64,000 bases of DNA from Polaribacter vadi (GTDB taxonomy: Bacteria; Bacteroidota; Bacteroidia; Flavobacteriales; Flavobacteriaceae). This document shows, in pieces, positions 17,932-25,703 of the stretch (within the stretch, counting starts at the first letter, position 1; every line of letters starts with the position of its first letter). The position numbers and the translations under genes are program-made. The stretch covers positions 62,001 through 126,000 of the forward strand of contig NZ_JAHKQL010000001.1 in assembly GCF_018861005.1 (NCBI RefSeq), read 5' to 3'. The notes under the pieces were generated by a model, which made no database searches, was not told the origin of the DNA, and saw only the letters and a program-made list of their open reading frames with translations.

Positions 17932-18405
17932 TTATTGAATTTGTAGTATTTGTTGTTTATTAAAGATTGCTTCTCTAATTTCTTGAAAAGAAAAGTTTAA
18001 AAGATTTTTATAATTAAAGTGATAAAATTGGTTGCAGTTTTTACCTAATTTGTAAGACTTTATATAGTATTTGTAGTATTCAGGCAGTATTAATGTGCCA
18101 GCTAAAAGCACACCAATTAAATACGGACTTCTTTTTCCATTACCAAAGCATACATATTGTAACGCAATTTCATCTTCCACAGTTGTTCCATAACCAGTTA
18201 TTAAATGATAACAATCGTGTCTTTCAACTTTTGGTAACAACTCAAAGTTGTTTTCAATTAGTAGTTTTCCTAAATGATAACCAAAACTCTCTTCTGAATA
18301 GGTTAATAGTTCTTCTGAACTTATTTCCCATGGATTCTTGTTTTTATATTTGATATAAATTCTTTGAGAACACTCAAACAACCAATAAATAAACTTCTTT
18401 CTCAT
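17932..18405 (-). CDS. Coq4-family protein
   Basis: 157-aa protein with the metal-site motif of the Coq4 family: His63-Asp64-x2-His67-x11-Glu79 (RHDCYHLITGYGTTVEDE). Coq4 proteins bind Zn and act in ubiquinone (coenzyme Q) biosynthesis in eukaryotes and proteobacteria. Flavobacteria normally make menaquinone, so the substrate here is unclear. First gene of an operon with two membrane proteins. An ACTTTG-N5-CAAAGT palindrome lies 19 nt before the ATG, identical to the one in front of the 202-aa membrane gene nearby. Confidence 0.82.
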   Translation of the reverse strand: MRKKFIYWLFECSQRIYIKYKNKNPWEISSEELLTYSEESFGYHLGKLLIENNFELLPKVERHDCYHLITGYGTTVEDEIALQYVCFGNGKRSPYLIGVLLAGTLILPEYYKYYIKSYKLGKNCNQFYHFNYKNLLNFSFQEIREAIFNKQQILQIQ

Positions 18406-18423
18406 ATTTTATTTTTTAAAAGA

Positions 18424-18440
18424 ACTTTGAAATACAAAGT
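18424..18440. promoter_or_regulatory. palindromic operator-like site before the Coq4-like operon
   Basis: ACTTTGAAATACAAAGT: two perfect 6-bp arms around 5 nt. It is embedded in a 24-nt block that is identical upstream of the gene starting at 19394. The winged-helix regulator gene lies directly next to it. Binding by that regulator is inference. Confidence 0.6.
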
Positions 18441-18459
18441 AAGTTGATAAAAAAATATT

Positions 18460-18756
18460 CTATTTATTTTTAATTAATTTTTCAAGAGCATCAATGTGTT
18501 TTTTAAACTCTTTTTTTCCTAATTCTGTTGCAATGTATTTTGTGTTTGGTTTTCTACCAATAAATTGTTTTTCAACCTTAATAAAATCTACTTTTTCGAG
18601 CGCTTTTGTATGGCTTGCTAAATTACCATCTGTTGCACCCAATAATTCTTTAAGCGTATTAAAATCTGCAAATTCATTAACCATTAAAACAGACATTATT
18701 CCTAATCTAATTCTATGATCGAATGCTTTATTAATATTTAAGATGATGTTTTTCAA
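18460..18756 (-). CDS. winged-helix transcriptional regulator
   Basis: 98-aa DNA-binding protein of the short winged-helix group (HTH_34, MarR/ArsR-like fold). The sequence HRIRLGIMSVLMVNEFADFNTLKELLGATDGNLASHTKALEKVDFIKVEK shows the helix-turn-helix (about 34-56) and the wing (FIGRKPNTKYIATELGKK). No sensor domain or cysteine pair is seen. It is 29 nt downstream of the 202-aa membrane gene, whose promoter region carries the same palindrome as the Coq4-like operon, so it probably autoregulates and controls both units. Confidence 0.9.
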   Translation of the reverse strand: MKNIILNINKAFDHRIRLGIMSVLMVNEFADFNTLKELLGATDGNLASHTKALEKVDFIKVEKQFIGRKPNTKYIATELGKKEFKKHIDALEKLIKNK

Positions 18757-18785
18757 AAACCTATTTTTAAGTTGCTAAATTACAT

Positions 18786-19394
18786 CTATTTTCTATCGTA
18801 CTTGTAGTACATAGATGCTCCATAAATAATATGCATAAATCCAAAACCAATTACCCAAAACCAAAACCCATAACTAGGGAAAACAGCACAAAGTAAACCT
18901 AAAACAATTTGAGTGTAACCTAAATATTTAACATCTCCCAAAGTATATTTTGATGCATTTAGCAATGCCAAACCATAAAATAAAAGCATTAAAGCTCCTG
19001 TTTGCCCATATTTTTGTTGATTTAAAATAATAAGTATATAAATTCCGCCAGTTAATAAAGGCACAATAAAACTTGTTAGTAGTCTTTTGGTTAATGAATC
19101 CCATATTTTTTCATCGTTTTCTTTTGCCTTTTTTGTAGTTAAAAGAATGGCAGTTCCTATACTTAAAACCCCAACAACAAGTAAGTCTAATATAAGAAAG
19201 TTGAAAATTTCACTTTCTATTACAATATATTCATTACCATCTAGTGTATAAAACCAATAAGCAAAAGAGGCACCAATTAAGGCGTATAAACCTGCTAAAA
19301 TACCAGACAAACCACTCAATGAAATGAATCGTGATGATTTATTCATTAATGTTTTAATTTCTGATATGTCTTTTAAATAATCTTCTGAATTCAT
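18786..19394 (-). CDS. hypothetical membrane protein, regulator-linked
   Basis: 202 aa with six or so hydrophobic segments (about 26-47, 65-87, 107-126, 132-147, 158-175 and 178-196). A short N-terminal soluble part (DYLKDISEIKTLMNKSSRF) precedes them. No family recognised with confidence; membrane proteins of this kind are commonly paired with the small winged-helix regulator that follows. Its overall layout resembles the 188-aa protein upstream (GYSSILIGIYFLVA and LSGILAGLYALIG), so the two may be distant paralogues. The palindromic site lies 10 nt before its ATG. Confidence 0.8.
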   Translation of the reverse strand: MNSEDYLKDISEIKTLMNKSSRFISLSGLSGILAGLYALIGASFAYWFYTLDGNEYIVIESEIFNFLILDLLVVGVLSIGTAILLTTKKAKENDEKIWDSLTKRLLTSFIVPLLTGGIYILIILNQQKYGQTGALMLLFYGLALLNASKYTLGDVKYLGYTQIVLGLLCAVFPSYGFWFWVIGFGFMHIIYGASMYYKYDRK

Positions 19395-19403
19395 TTTTAA
19401 AGA

Positions 19404-19420
19404 ACTTTGAAATACAAAGT
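19404..19420. promoter_or_regulatory. palindromic operator-like site before the regulator operon
   Basis: Second exact copy of ACTTTGAAATACAAAGT, within the same 24-nt block found at 18419-18442. It sits 10-26 nt before the start codon at 19394, where a bound repressor would block initiation. Confidence 0.6.
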
Positions 19421-19465
19421 AAATAATTATTTTTTACATTAGCAATAAAAATGATAAATAAATTT

Positions 19466-20032
19466 CTAATTACTTTTTACCACCAAACCATAAGTTATAT
19501 GGGCAATTCCTAAAATTAAAAGTGATGAATACCAATAATTAGGAATCAAGAAACAGATTAAGGCTAAAAACAAAGAAACACCTACTAAAATAAAAAGATT
19601 TTTACTGTTTTTAAGTTTTAAAAAGAGTAGGGTTACAGCATATAATAATAAGAAAATTGGTGCTAAATAATCACTGTAATTAAAGAATATTAGGTAAGTA
19701 AGCACCAAAAAAATAACAATAAAACTAATCAGGTATTTCCATAAAATAGTTTTTGTTTTAGAGTTCCATAGTTTATAATCTAATTTTTTAGACTTTGCTT
19801 TTCCGTTTAAAAATAGGGTTACAGAAGAGAAAATAAAAGTTGTAAATATTATTGTTAGAATAAAAATTTCTATAATTTGAGGAGATAAAGCTCCTATAGG
19901 ATTTCCATCAACTAAAAAGCCCATTATTAATTTTTTTATTAAAAAAGTAGCAACTAAAAAATAGATTCCTATTAAAATACTTGAATAACCTTGTAAAGAA
20001 AAATTTGATTGAATATTATCTTGTTTCGCCAT
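19466..20032 (-). CDS. hypothetical membrane protein
   Basis: 188 aa, predicted five or six transmembrane helices (about 16-33, 48-70, 90-110, 113-131, 138-155 and 160-180). No conserved catalytic residues seen. It resembles the adjacent 202-aa membrane protein in hydrophobic layout and in the first-helix motif. It is transcribed in the same direction and ends 71 nt before the palindromic site of the next gene. Its own upstream region lacks the palindrome. Confidence 0.75.
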   Translation of the reverse strand: MAKQDNIQSNFSLQGYSSILIGIYFLVATFLIKKLIMGFLVDGNPIGALSPQIIEIFILTIIFTTFIFSSVTLFLNGKAKSKKLDYKLWNSKTKTILWKYLISFIVIFLVLTYLIFFNYSDYLAPIFLLLYAVTLLFLKLKNSKNLFILVGVSLFLALICFLIPNYWYSSLLILGIAHITYGLVVKSN

Positions 20033-20063
20033 AAATATTTAAATTGGGCTAATATACAATAAA

Positions 20064-20435
20064 ATGAAACCTGCAGAAGAATACATTTTAAATCAACCAG
20101 AACCTTTTAAATCTATGTTAATGCATTTACAGATTTTAATTGAAGGTTCTTTTCCTGAAGTTGATTTAAAATTTAAATGGAAAATTCCCTTTTATTATTT
20201 AAATGATAGACCTTTTTGCTATTTAAACCCATCTAAAAAGAAAGGATATGTAGATGTTGTTTTCTGGGTTTCTGCACATTTAACTAAGTATAATGAGTAT
20301 TTGATTTCAGACAACAGAAAAGTAGTAAAATCTCTAAGATATTTTAAGTTAGATGATATTAATGAAGAAATTCTATTAACGGTTTTAGATGAAGCACATC
20401 AACTAAAAGAAAAAGGATTTTATAAAAGGAGTTAA
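20064..20435 (+). CDS. DUF1801 family protein (YdhG-like)
   Basis: 123-aa cytoplasmic protein. LKFKWKIPFYYLNDRPFCYLNP and GYVDVVFWVSAHL are characteristic of the DUF1801/YdhG fold, related to the frataxin/iron-chaperone-like set; a precise function is not established. Diverges from the 188-aa membrane gene (31 nt between start codons), with room for only minimal promoters. The stop faces the transglutaminase gene. Confidence 0.88.
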   Translation: MKPAEEYILNQPEPFKSMLMHLQILIEGSFPEVDLKFKWKIPFYYLNDRPFCYLNPSKKKGYVDVVFWVSAHLTKYNEYLISDNRKVVKSLRYFKLDDINEEILLTVLDEAHQLKEKGFYKRS

Positions 20436-20462
20436 AAGTTGTGTCTACAAGTCTTTTTGATC

Positions 20463-21419
20463 TTACCTAACCTTAACTTTAAAATGCAAAGCATCTTCTT
20501 TATTGATAAATAAAACCAAGTCTGTATTTCTATTCGGGTTTTTTATTGATAATGTAGTAATACCATTTTCCGATTTTATAACTGGTTTTAATGCAAATTT
20601 ATTTCCTTTTAGAGTATAAAAAATAAGTGCATTTGTATTTAGATTTTTAAATTTTAAAGTGATGTTCTCTGATGATTTTAGGTTGATTATTCCAGTTTTT
20701 GGTGCAATTAATTCAGCTTGTAAACTCAAAAAAGTCTGACTATAAATTGGCTGATTGTAAAATTCTTGAATGCTCATTCTACCAAAACGTAACACCCAAA
20801 GGTTGTCTTCTGGAAAATGGGTTTTAAAAATTTTATCTTTAGGCATATTAAAAAAGTAGTTGTTAAACTTTCTAATCCATTTGCCATTATATTCGTAACC
20901 AGCTGCCCAAGTTGCATCTAAAATTATCCAACCATCATTAATTTTTACAGCATTCCAAGCATGATTTGTGGAGCTTTCTATCTTGCCAATTTCATTGGAA
21001 TTACTTCTAACATTGCCTTTTATTACTTGAGATTCAATCTTTAATAAATCACATATTTTCTTAAAAGATTGTGCATATTCTTCACAAACACCCATTTTTG
21101 TTCTAAAAGCTGTATTGACCAATTCATCTTTAATAGCTTGTAGTTTTAGTACTTTTTCTTCTTCGGATGCATATCTAAATCGATATTTTCTTTGCCTAGG
21201 ATTGTAGTATTCTTTTAAATTATATCTGATGTTCTTTGTCAGCCAAAAAAAGGCAGCTCTTACTTTATCAACATCTTTAGTAAAATCGCTTTCAATTTTA
21301 TTGGCTAAATCATCAACCTTAGAAAATCGTGGATATTGTAAAACTTTGGCATCAACTTTTTCAAAATCTTGAGAAAAAGTAGCAGTAGAAATTAAAAGAA
21401 AAAAGATGAGTTGTTTCAT
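20463..21419 (-). CDS. secreted transglutaminase-like protein
   Basis: 318 aa with signal peptide (1-17, cleavage after TFSQ). The transglutaminase-like core has the catalytic triad: Cys112 (MGVCEEYAQSFK), His153 (TNHAWNAV) and Asp168 (WIILDATWAAGY). Preceded by AAFFWLTKNIRYNL, as in the core domain of microbial transglutaminase/protease homologues. The C-terminal 100 residues look beta-rich. It may act as a periplasmic peptidase or cross-linking enzyme; the substrate is unknown. Monocistronic as far as can be seen. Confidence 0.9.
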   Translation of the reverse strand: MKQLIFFLLISTATFSQDFEKVDAKVLQYPRFSKVDDLANKIESDFTKDVDKVRAAFFWLTKNIRYNLKEYYNPRQRKYRFRYASEEEKVLKLQAIKDELVNTAFRTKMGVCEEYAQSFKKICDLLKIESQVIKGNVRSNSNEIGKIESSTNHAWNAVKINDGWIILDATWAAGYEYNGKWIRKFNNYFFNMPKDKIFKTHFPEDNLWVLRFGRMSIQEFYNQPIYSQTFLSLQAELIAPKTGIINLKSSENITLKFKNLNTNALIFYTLKGNKFALKPVIKSENGITTLSIKNPNRNTDLVLFINKEDALHFKVKVR

Positions 21420-21509
21420 TATAGTGTATTAAACAACTTAAGAAATCAAATATTGTGCCTTGCCTGAAAGGTTTCTTTAAAAGCTTCTAGGTTTTCTGTT
21501 TTAAAGAAT

Positions 21510-21660
21510 AAATGCCTACAAGGTGTTGGAAACCTTGCAGGATATATGTTTCTGTTTTATGGAATTGAGTGAGCGCGTTAAGGATTGAGTGGTCTGTTTG
21601 AGCTCTTTTTTCTTTTTCAGAAAAAAAGCGAGTAGCGAAAGCCTGTTAAAACGCCCAAAA
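21510..21660. repeat. possible intergenic repetitive element
   Basis: Non-coding stretch between the transglutaminase and kdsA genes. It holds a near-palindrome CCTACAAGGT (21515-21524) / ACCTTGCAGG (21532-21541) and then a longer imperfect inverted repeat between GAGCGCGTTAAGG and TGTTAAAACGCCC with an internal T-run/A-run hairpin. Its G+C is higher than neighbouring intergenic DNA. Both resemble dispersed flavobacterial intergenic elements, but only one copy is in the window. Confidence 0.4.
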
Positions 21661-21682
21661 ACTATTTTAAAATAAATTGTAT

Positions 21683-22501
21683 TTATAAACTATTAATCGT
21701 TTTACGAATTGTAACCAAATTACTTAAAAGACTTTCTAAATTGTCTAAATGTAACATATTTGCACCATCAGATTTTGCGTTTGCAGGGTCAAAATGTGTT
21801 TCAATAAATAAACCATCAACATTATTTACAACTCCAGCTCTTGCAATGGTTTCTATCATTTCTGGTCTTCCACCTGTAACACCTGCAGTTTGATTTGGTT
21901 GTTGTAAAGAATGGGTTACATCTAAAACAGTAGGTGCAAATTGGCGCATTTCTGGAATTCCTCTAAAATCTACAATCATATCTTGGTAACCAAACATTGT
22001 ACCTCTATCAGTAATCCATGCTTTTTCAGAACCTGCATCTTTTACTTTTTGTACAGCATGTTTCATGGCAGCTGGACTCATAAATTGCCCCTTTTTTAAG
22101 TTGACAACTTTACCTGTTTTTGCAGCAGCAACTACCAAATCTGTTTGACGAACCAAAAAAGCTGGAATTTGTAAAACATCTACATATTCTGCAGCCTTGG
22201 CAGCATCAGAAACTTCGTGAATATCAGTTACTGTTGGTACGTTAAAAGTTTCTGAAACTTTACGTAAAATCTTTAATGCTTTTTCATCTCCAATTCCTGT
22301 AAAACTATCAATTCTACTTCTGTTTGCTTTTTTAAAACTTCCTTTAAAAATGTAAGGTATTTCTAATTTATCAGTAATAGTAATTACTTTTTCAGCAATT
22401 CTTAATGCCATTTCTTCGCCTTCAATGGCACAAGGCCCACAAAGCAAAAAGAAATTATTAGCATTTGTATGTTTTATATTCGGAATTTCAGATAATATCA
22501 T
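21683..22501 (-). CDS. kdsA: 3-deoxy-8-phosphooctulonate synthase
   Basis: Condenses phosphoenolpyruvate with arabinose 5-phosphate to give Kdo-8-phosphate, for the lipopolysaccharide inner core. Hallmarks: FLLCGPCAIEGEEMA, YIFKGSFKKANRSR, GTMFGYQDMIVDFRG and VTHSLQQPN, GGRPEMIETIARAGV. The 272-aa length fits the family. I start at the ATG at 22501 (MILSEIPNIKHTN); an in-frame TTG at 22519 overlaps the promoter-like TATTTTTG. Divergent from the M28 peptidase gene; 69 nt separate the starts. Confidence 0.96.
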   Translation of the reverse strand: MILSEIPNIKHTNANNFFLLCGPCAIEGEEMALRIAEKVITITDKLEIPYIFKGSFKKANRSRIDSFTGIGDEKALKILRKVSETFNVPTVTDIHEVSDAAKAAEYVDVLQIPAFLVRQTDLVVAAAKTGKVVNLKKGQFMSPAAMKHAVQKVKDAGSEKAWITDRGTMFGYQDMIVDFRGIPEMRQFAPTVLDVTHSLQQPNQTAGVTGGRPEMIETIARAGVVNNVDGLFIETHFDPANAKSDGANMLHLDNLESLLSNLVTIRKTINSL

Positions 22502-22502
22502 T

Positions 22503-22524
22503 TGTAAAATTTTACACAAAAATA
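22503..22524 (-). promoter_or_regulatory. kdsA leader: -7 box and perfect palindrome
   Basis: TATTTTTG on the minus strand (22517-22524) matches TAnnTTTG exactly. Just downstream, TGTAAAATTTTACA (22503-22516) is a perfect 14-bp palindrome ending 1 nt before the kdsA ATG. Transcript leader would be very short; the palindrome could be an operator. Confidence 0.45.
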
Positions 22525-22570
22525 AGCATTTAAATTAGTTATATTTATGCTTTAAAATATTAGAAATATT

Positions 22571-23605
22571 ATGACGAAAGCATTTAAAATATTAGTTGTT
22601 TTAGGATTGTTTTTATTGAGTAGCTGCAAAATAGCTGTTAAAGGAAATGATGGTAAAGATGGTGTAGATGGAGCATCAGCAGAAAAAACTAGCAATTTAA
22701 AAAAGGAAGTTTTACCATTTTTTATTGATTCTGCAACAGTAAAAAAACACTTATACACATTAGCTTCTGATGATATGGAAGGTAGAAAATCTGGTACAAA
22801 AGGTATAGAAAAAGCTGCACAATATATAGAAAATGAGTATAAAAAAATTGGTTTAACCACTTTTAATGGTTTAGATTCTTACAGGCAAATTTTTAATTTT
22901 ACACCAAGAAGAAGTAAAGAAGAAATTACAAGTGCAAATATTATTGGTGTTTTAGAGGGTAAAAGTAAAAAGGACGAATATGTAATAATTTCGGCACATT
23001 ATGATCATTTAGGAATTAGAAAAAAAGAAGGCGAATTAGATAGTATTTATAATGGCGCAAATGATGATGCTTCTGGTGTAGCTGGTGTTTTAGCTTTGGC
23101 AGAATATTTTAAGAAAGTGGGTAATGAAAGAACTATTGTTTTTGCTGCTTTTACTGCAGAAGAAATGGGGTTAGTAGGTTCTACTCATTTTGGAAAAGGA
23201 ATTGATGCTAGTAAATTTGTAGCTGGTATTAATTTAGAAATGATTGGCAAAATACCAAGTTTTGGGCCAAATACAGCTTGGTTAACAGGTTTTGAAAGAT
23301 CTGATTTTGGTAAAATAATTCAGAAAAATTTAGAAGGAACAGGTTATCAATTATTTCCTGATCCGTATAAAAAGTTTAATTTATTTTTTAGATCAGATAA
23401 TGCTTCTTTGGCTAGGTTAGGGGTACCTTCTCATACTTTTTCTACAACACCTATTGATGTAGATAAAGATTACCATAAAGCTTCTGACGAAGTAGAATCT
23501 TTAAATATGACAGTAATTACGCAAACTATTCAGGCAGTTGCAAAAGGTACAGCAAGTATTATTAATGGAAAAGATACACCAACAAGAGTAGTGTTAGAAG
23601 AGTAA
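22571..23605 (+). CDS. M28-family zinc aminopeptidase, lipoprotein
   Basis: 344 aa. Lipoprotein signal with lipobox LLSSC (Cys19), so likely anchored to an envelope membrane. The M28 core has the metal ligands in order: His in SAHYDHLG, Asp in NGANDDASGVAG, catalytic and ligand Glu pair in FTAEEMGLVGS, an acidic ligand further on, and His in VPSHTFS or DKDYHKASDE. The first part (LYTLASDDMEGRKSGTKG) is typical of flavobacterial M28 peptidases. First gene of a likely three-gene unit with DUF4136 and TfoX-N proteins. Confidence 0.94.
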   Translation: MTKAFKILVVLGLFLLSSCKIAVKGNDGKDGVDGASAEKTSNLKKEVLPFFIDSATVKKHLYTLASDDMEGRKSGTKGIEKAAQYIENEYKKIGLTTFNGLDSYRQIFNFTPRRSKEEITSANIIGVLEGKSKKDEYVIISAHYDHLGIRKKEGELDSIYNGANDDASGVAGVLALAEYFKKVGNERTIVFAAFTAEEMGLVGSTHFGKGIDASKFVAGINLEMIGKIPSFGPNTAWLTGFERSDFGKIIQKNLEGTGYQLFPDPYKKFNLFFRSDNASLARLGVPSHTFSTTPIDVDKDYHKASDEVESLNMTVITQTIQAVAKGTASIINGKDTPTRVVLEE

Positions 23606-23619
23606 TAATAACAGTTTAA

Positions 23620-24138
23620 ATGAAGTATATTAAGTTTCTTTTTTTGTTTTTATTGATGAGTTGCTCATCATCTAAAGTGATAGCAGATTACGACTCTGAA
23701 ATCGATTTTAATAACTTTAAAACCTATAATTTTTTCGAAGATTTAGGTAAAGGATTAAACGAGTTAGATATAAAAAGAGTTTTATCAGCTATAAATACAG
23801 AGCTTAATAAAAAAGGATTAACGCAAAATGATAATCCTGATTTTTATATCAATGCAATTGCTAATTATTCAGAAGCTCAGAACTCTAATTCTATAGGAAT
23901 TGGTATTGGTTCTGGAAATAGAAATGGTGGTTTTGGAATTTCTGGAGGAATACCAATAGGAGGTAAAAAATTAAATGAAGAATTTATTATTGAGTTTGTA
24001 AATGCTAAATCCAATGCAATTATTTGGGAAGGGATTTTAAATTCTACCATTAAACAAAAACGAGAGCCAGAAGAGAAAGAATTACATTTTAAAAATATTA
24101 TCAGCAAAATTTTAACCCAATATCCTCCAAAAAAATAA
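23620..24138 (+). CDS. DUF4136 lipoprotein
   Basis: 172 aa; lipobox LLMSC (Cys15) after a short signal peptide. The mature part begins with DYDSEIDFNNFKTYNFFE, the standard DUF4136 opening (VxxDYDpxxdFsxykTYaw), and continues as a compact alpha/beta domain. A Gly/Ile/Pro-rich loop (GIGIGSGNRNGGFGISGG) interrupts it, as in other family members. Function unknown. 14 nt after the peptidase gene and 8 nt before the TfoX-N gene. Confidence 0.9.
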   Translation: MKYIKFLFLFLLMSCSSSKVIADYDSEIDFNNFKTYNFFEDLGKGLNELDIKRVLSAINTELNKKGLTQNDNPDFYINAIANYSEAQNSNSIGIGIGSGNRNGGFGISGGIPIGGKKLNEEFIIEFVNAKSNAIIWEGILNSTIKQKREPEEKELHFKNIISKILTQYPPKK

Positions 24139-24146
24139 TATACTAA

Positions 24147-24503
24147 ATGGCTTATAATGAGTTTTTAGCAGATAGAGTTGCGAATTTTTTTATAGATAAA
24201 AAGGTTTCTTTTAATGAGAAAAAGATGTTTGGTGGTACTTGTTTTATGATAGACGATAAAATGTGTGTAGGTGTTATGAAAGATGAAATTATGGCTAGAA
24301 TTCATCCTGATAAATATGAAGAATCTCTAAAAAAGGAAGGTTGTAAAGAAATGAACTTTACAGGTAGAACAATGAAAGGATATGTTTTTTTGTCTGTAGA
24401 TGCTTATGATTTAGAGGTTGATTTACATTATTGGTTGCAATTGGCCTTAGATTTTAATCCGCTTGCAAAAGCGAGCAAAAAGAAAAAGGTTATAAAAAAA
24501 TAA
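24147..24503 (+). CDS. TfoX/Sxy N-terminal domain protein
   Basis: 118 aa. Contains the TfoX-N core: KKMFGGTCFMIDDKMCVGVMKDEIMARI and FTGRTMKGYVFLSVDAY. Homologues in gammaproteobacteria regulate competence, but flavobacterial single-domain members are not shown to do so. The C-terminus is Lys-rich (KASKKKKVIKK). Its stop is 2 nt from the convergent nucleotidyltransferase gene's stop. Confidence 0.9.
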   Translation: MAYNEFLADRVANFFIDKKVSFNEKKMFGGTCFMIDDKMCVGVMKDEIMARIHPDKYEESLKKEGCKEMNFTGRTMKGYVFLSVDAYDLEVDLHYWLQLALDFNPLAKASKKKKVIKK

Positions 24504-24505
24504 AA

Positions 24506-25585
24506 TTAAGCTGCCATTTTTTTAAGTTTTAACCTTATTAATAAATCATTAATAAGCCAATTTCTATATTCTTTATGTGAAATTGTTTTTAAGATAAAAT
24601 CTCTTTTTCTGATAAGATATAGTTTCAATTTAATCTTCTTATAATCTTTTTTACGTTTTTTTTCATCAACTAAATACAAGTTAAAATCTTCTAAATACTG
24701 TTCTATTTCTGAGTTAGACTCGTAAGTTAGTGAGTCAATCTTATTAAATGTTTGATAGCATGAGGCTAAAAAACAATTTAAAGGATGTTTTAAGTGATAG
24801 AATTGTTGAAAAGTCTTTTTAGCATTCGTTTTTTTTGATAATAAATATGCATCATAAGCGTGTTTTAAAGTAAGGTTTTTTATATAATAACCATCATCAT
24901 TTATCTGATTAGAAAGTATAGATAAAGTCAATTGATGGTCGTAGTTTAAAACAGTTATATCATTAATTTTAATGCAGTTTTTTTCAATAAGATTAAAATT
25001 AAATTCGTCAGCAAATTTTTGAATTAAAACCTCTTTATGAATTTCTACAGGAGCTACACAATTTTTTTTATGTAATCTTGGGTGGTGTCTGAATATAGGT
25101 GAATGATGTTTAAATTTATTTACTTTAGTGTAACCAAATTTCTTAACTAAGATAATTGTCTTGATGTAATTTTCTTTAGAAACTATAAAATCAATATCAG
25201 CAATCATTCTTTCTGCAATATCATCATAAATATCTTGAAAAAGACTTCCTAAACCTTTCAAAAAAATTGGTGTAATATTATTCTCAATTAAAAGTTTATT
25301 TAATTCTTTAGCCTGTTTTAAAATTTCTAAATTTCTATCGAGATTTAATTGTGTAATGTGTTGCATAAACTCAACTAAATCTGATGGTAAATAACTAAGA
25401 AGATTGGCTTTTTTAAGATTGCAGTATAAAGCAGGGAAAACATAGTGGCTTGTGCTTAGTTTTACAACTGCTTCCCAATTAATAGCTTCGTTTTTTAACT
25501 GATGTTTTATAATTTCTAGATTATGTTTTTCTCGGTTAATTGTTAAACATTTACCAATAAAAAACAGCGTTTCTTTATAGTTCAT
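24506..25585 (-). CDS. nucleotidyltransferase-fold protein of cassette A
   Basis: 359 aa, cytoplasmic, family PF14907-like (uncharacterised nucleotidyltransferases). The catalytic region reads ITPIFLKGLGSLFQDIYDDIAERMIADIDF with the Asp130-x-Asp132 metal pair. It aligns without a gap over the first 140 residues with the protein at 39323-40435, so the two are clear paralogues. Family members are found with HPr-kinase-like and PqqD proteins in peptide-modification gene sets. Here the kinase gene is missing, but a short in-frame remnant of its 3' end overlaps this start codon exactly as the intact kinase gene overlaps the paralogue. Target unproven. Confidence 0.88.
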   Translation of the reverse strand: MNYKETLFFIGKCLTINREKHNLEIIKHQLKNEAINWEAVVKLSTSHYVFPALYCNLKKANLLSYLPSDLVEFMQHITQLNLDRNLEILKQAKELNKLLIENNITPIFLKGLGSLFQDIYDDIAERMIADIDFIVSKENYIKTIILVKKFGYTKVNKFKHHSPIFRHHPRLHKKNCVAPVEIHKEVLIQKFADEFNFNLIEKNCIKINDITVLNYDHQLTLSILSNQINDDGYYIKNLTLKHAYDAYLLSKKTNAKKTFQQFYHLKHPLNCFLASCYQTFNKIDSLTYESNSEIEQYLEDFNLYLVDEKKRKKDYKKIKLKLYLIRKRDFILKTISHKEYRNWLINDLLIRLKLKKMAA

Positions 25586-25640
25586 AATCTAATATTTTAG
25601 AAACAGTTGTAATCATTTTGTTTGGTTATCAGTTTTTTTT
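25575..25640 (-). pseudogene. remnant of the 3' end of a PqqD-HPr-kinase-like gene
   Basis: Reading the frame that ends at TAA 25575-25577 gives TDNQTKMITTVSKILDYEL then stop. The intact kinase of cassette B ends YSNNKEMIDTVHKLFSNDL. Identical or similar positions: N, MI, TV, K, I/L, L/F, E/D, L. In both loci this tail overlaps the nucleotidyltransferase ATG by 11 nt (ATGAACTATAA here, ATGACTTATAA there). The rest of the kinase gene is absent; the frame stays open upstream into the terminator but similarity fades. Short, so chance similarity cannot be fully excluded. Confidence 0.6.
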
Positions 25641-25660
25641 AATCCTAGTTTTAGAATATT

Positions 25661-25696
25661 TTAAAAAAAGCACCTCATTTTTAGGAGGCGCTTTTT
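25661..25696 (-). terminator. terminator between peptide gene A and nucleotidyltransferase A
   Basis: Minus-strand stem AAAGCGCCTC (25694-25685) with GAGGTGCTTT (25676-25667), one G-U pair, 8-nt loop, followed by TTTTTTTAA. It starts 10 nt after the peptide stop. The equivalent place in cassette B has a similar hairpin. Confidence 0.85.
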
Positions 25697-25703
25697 ATAA
25701 TTT

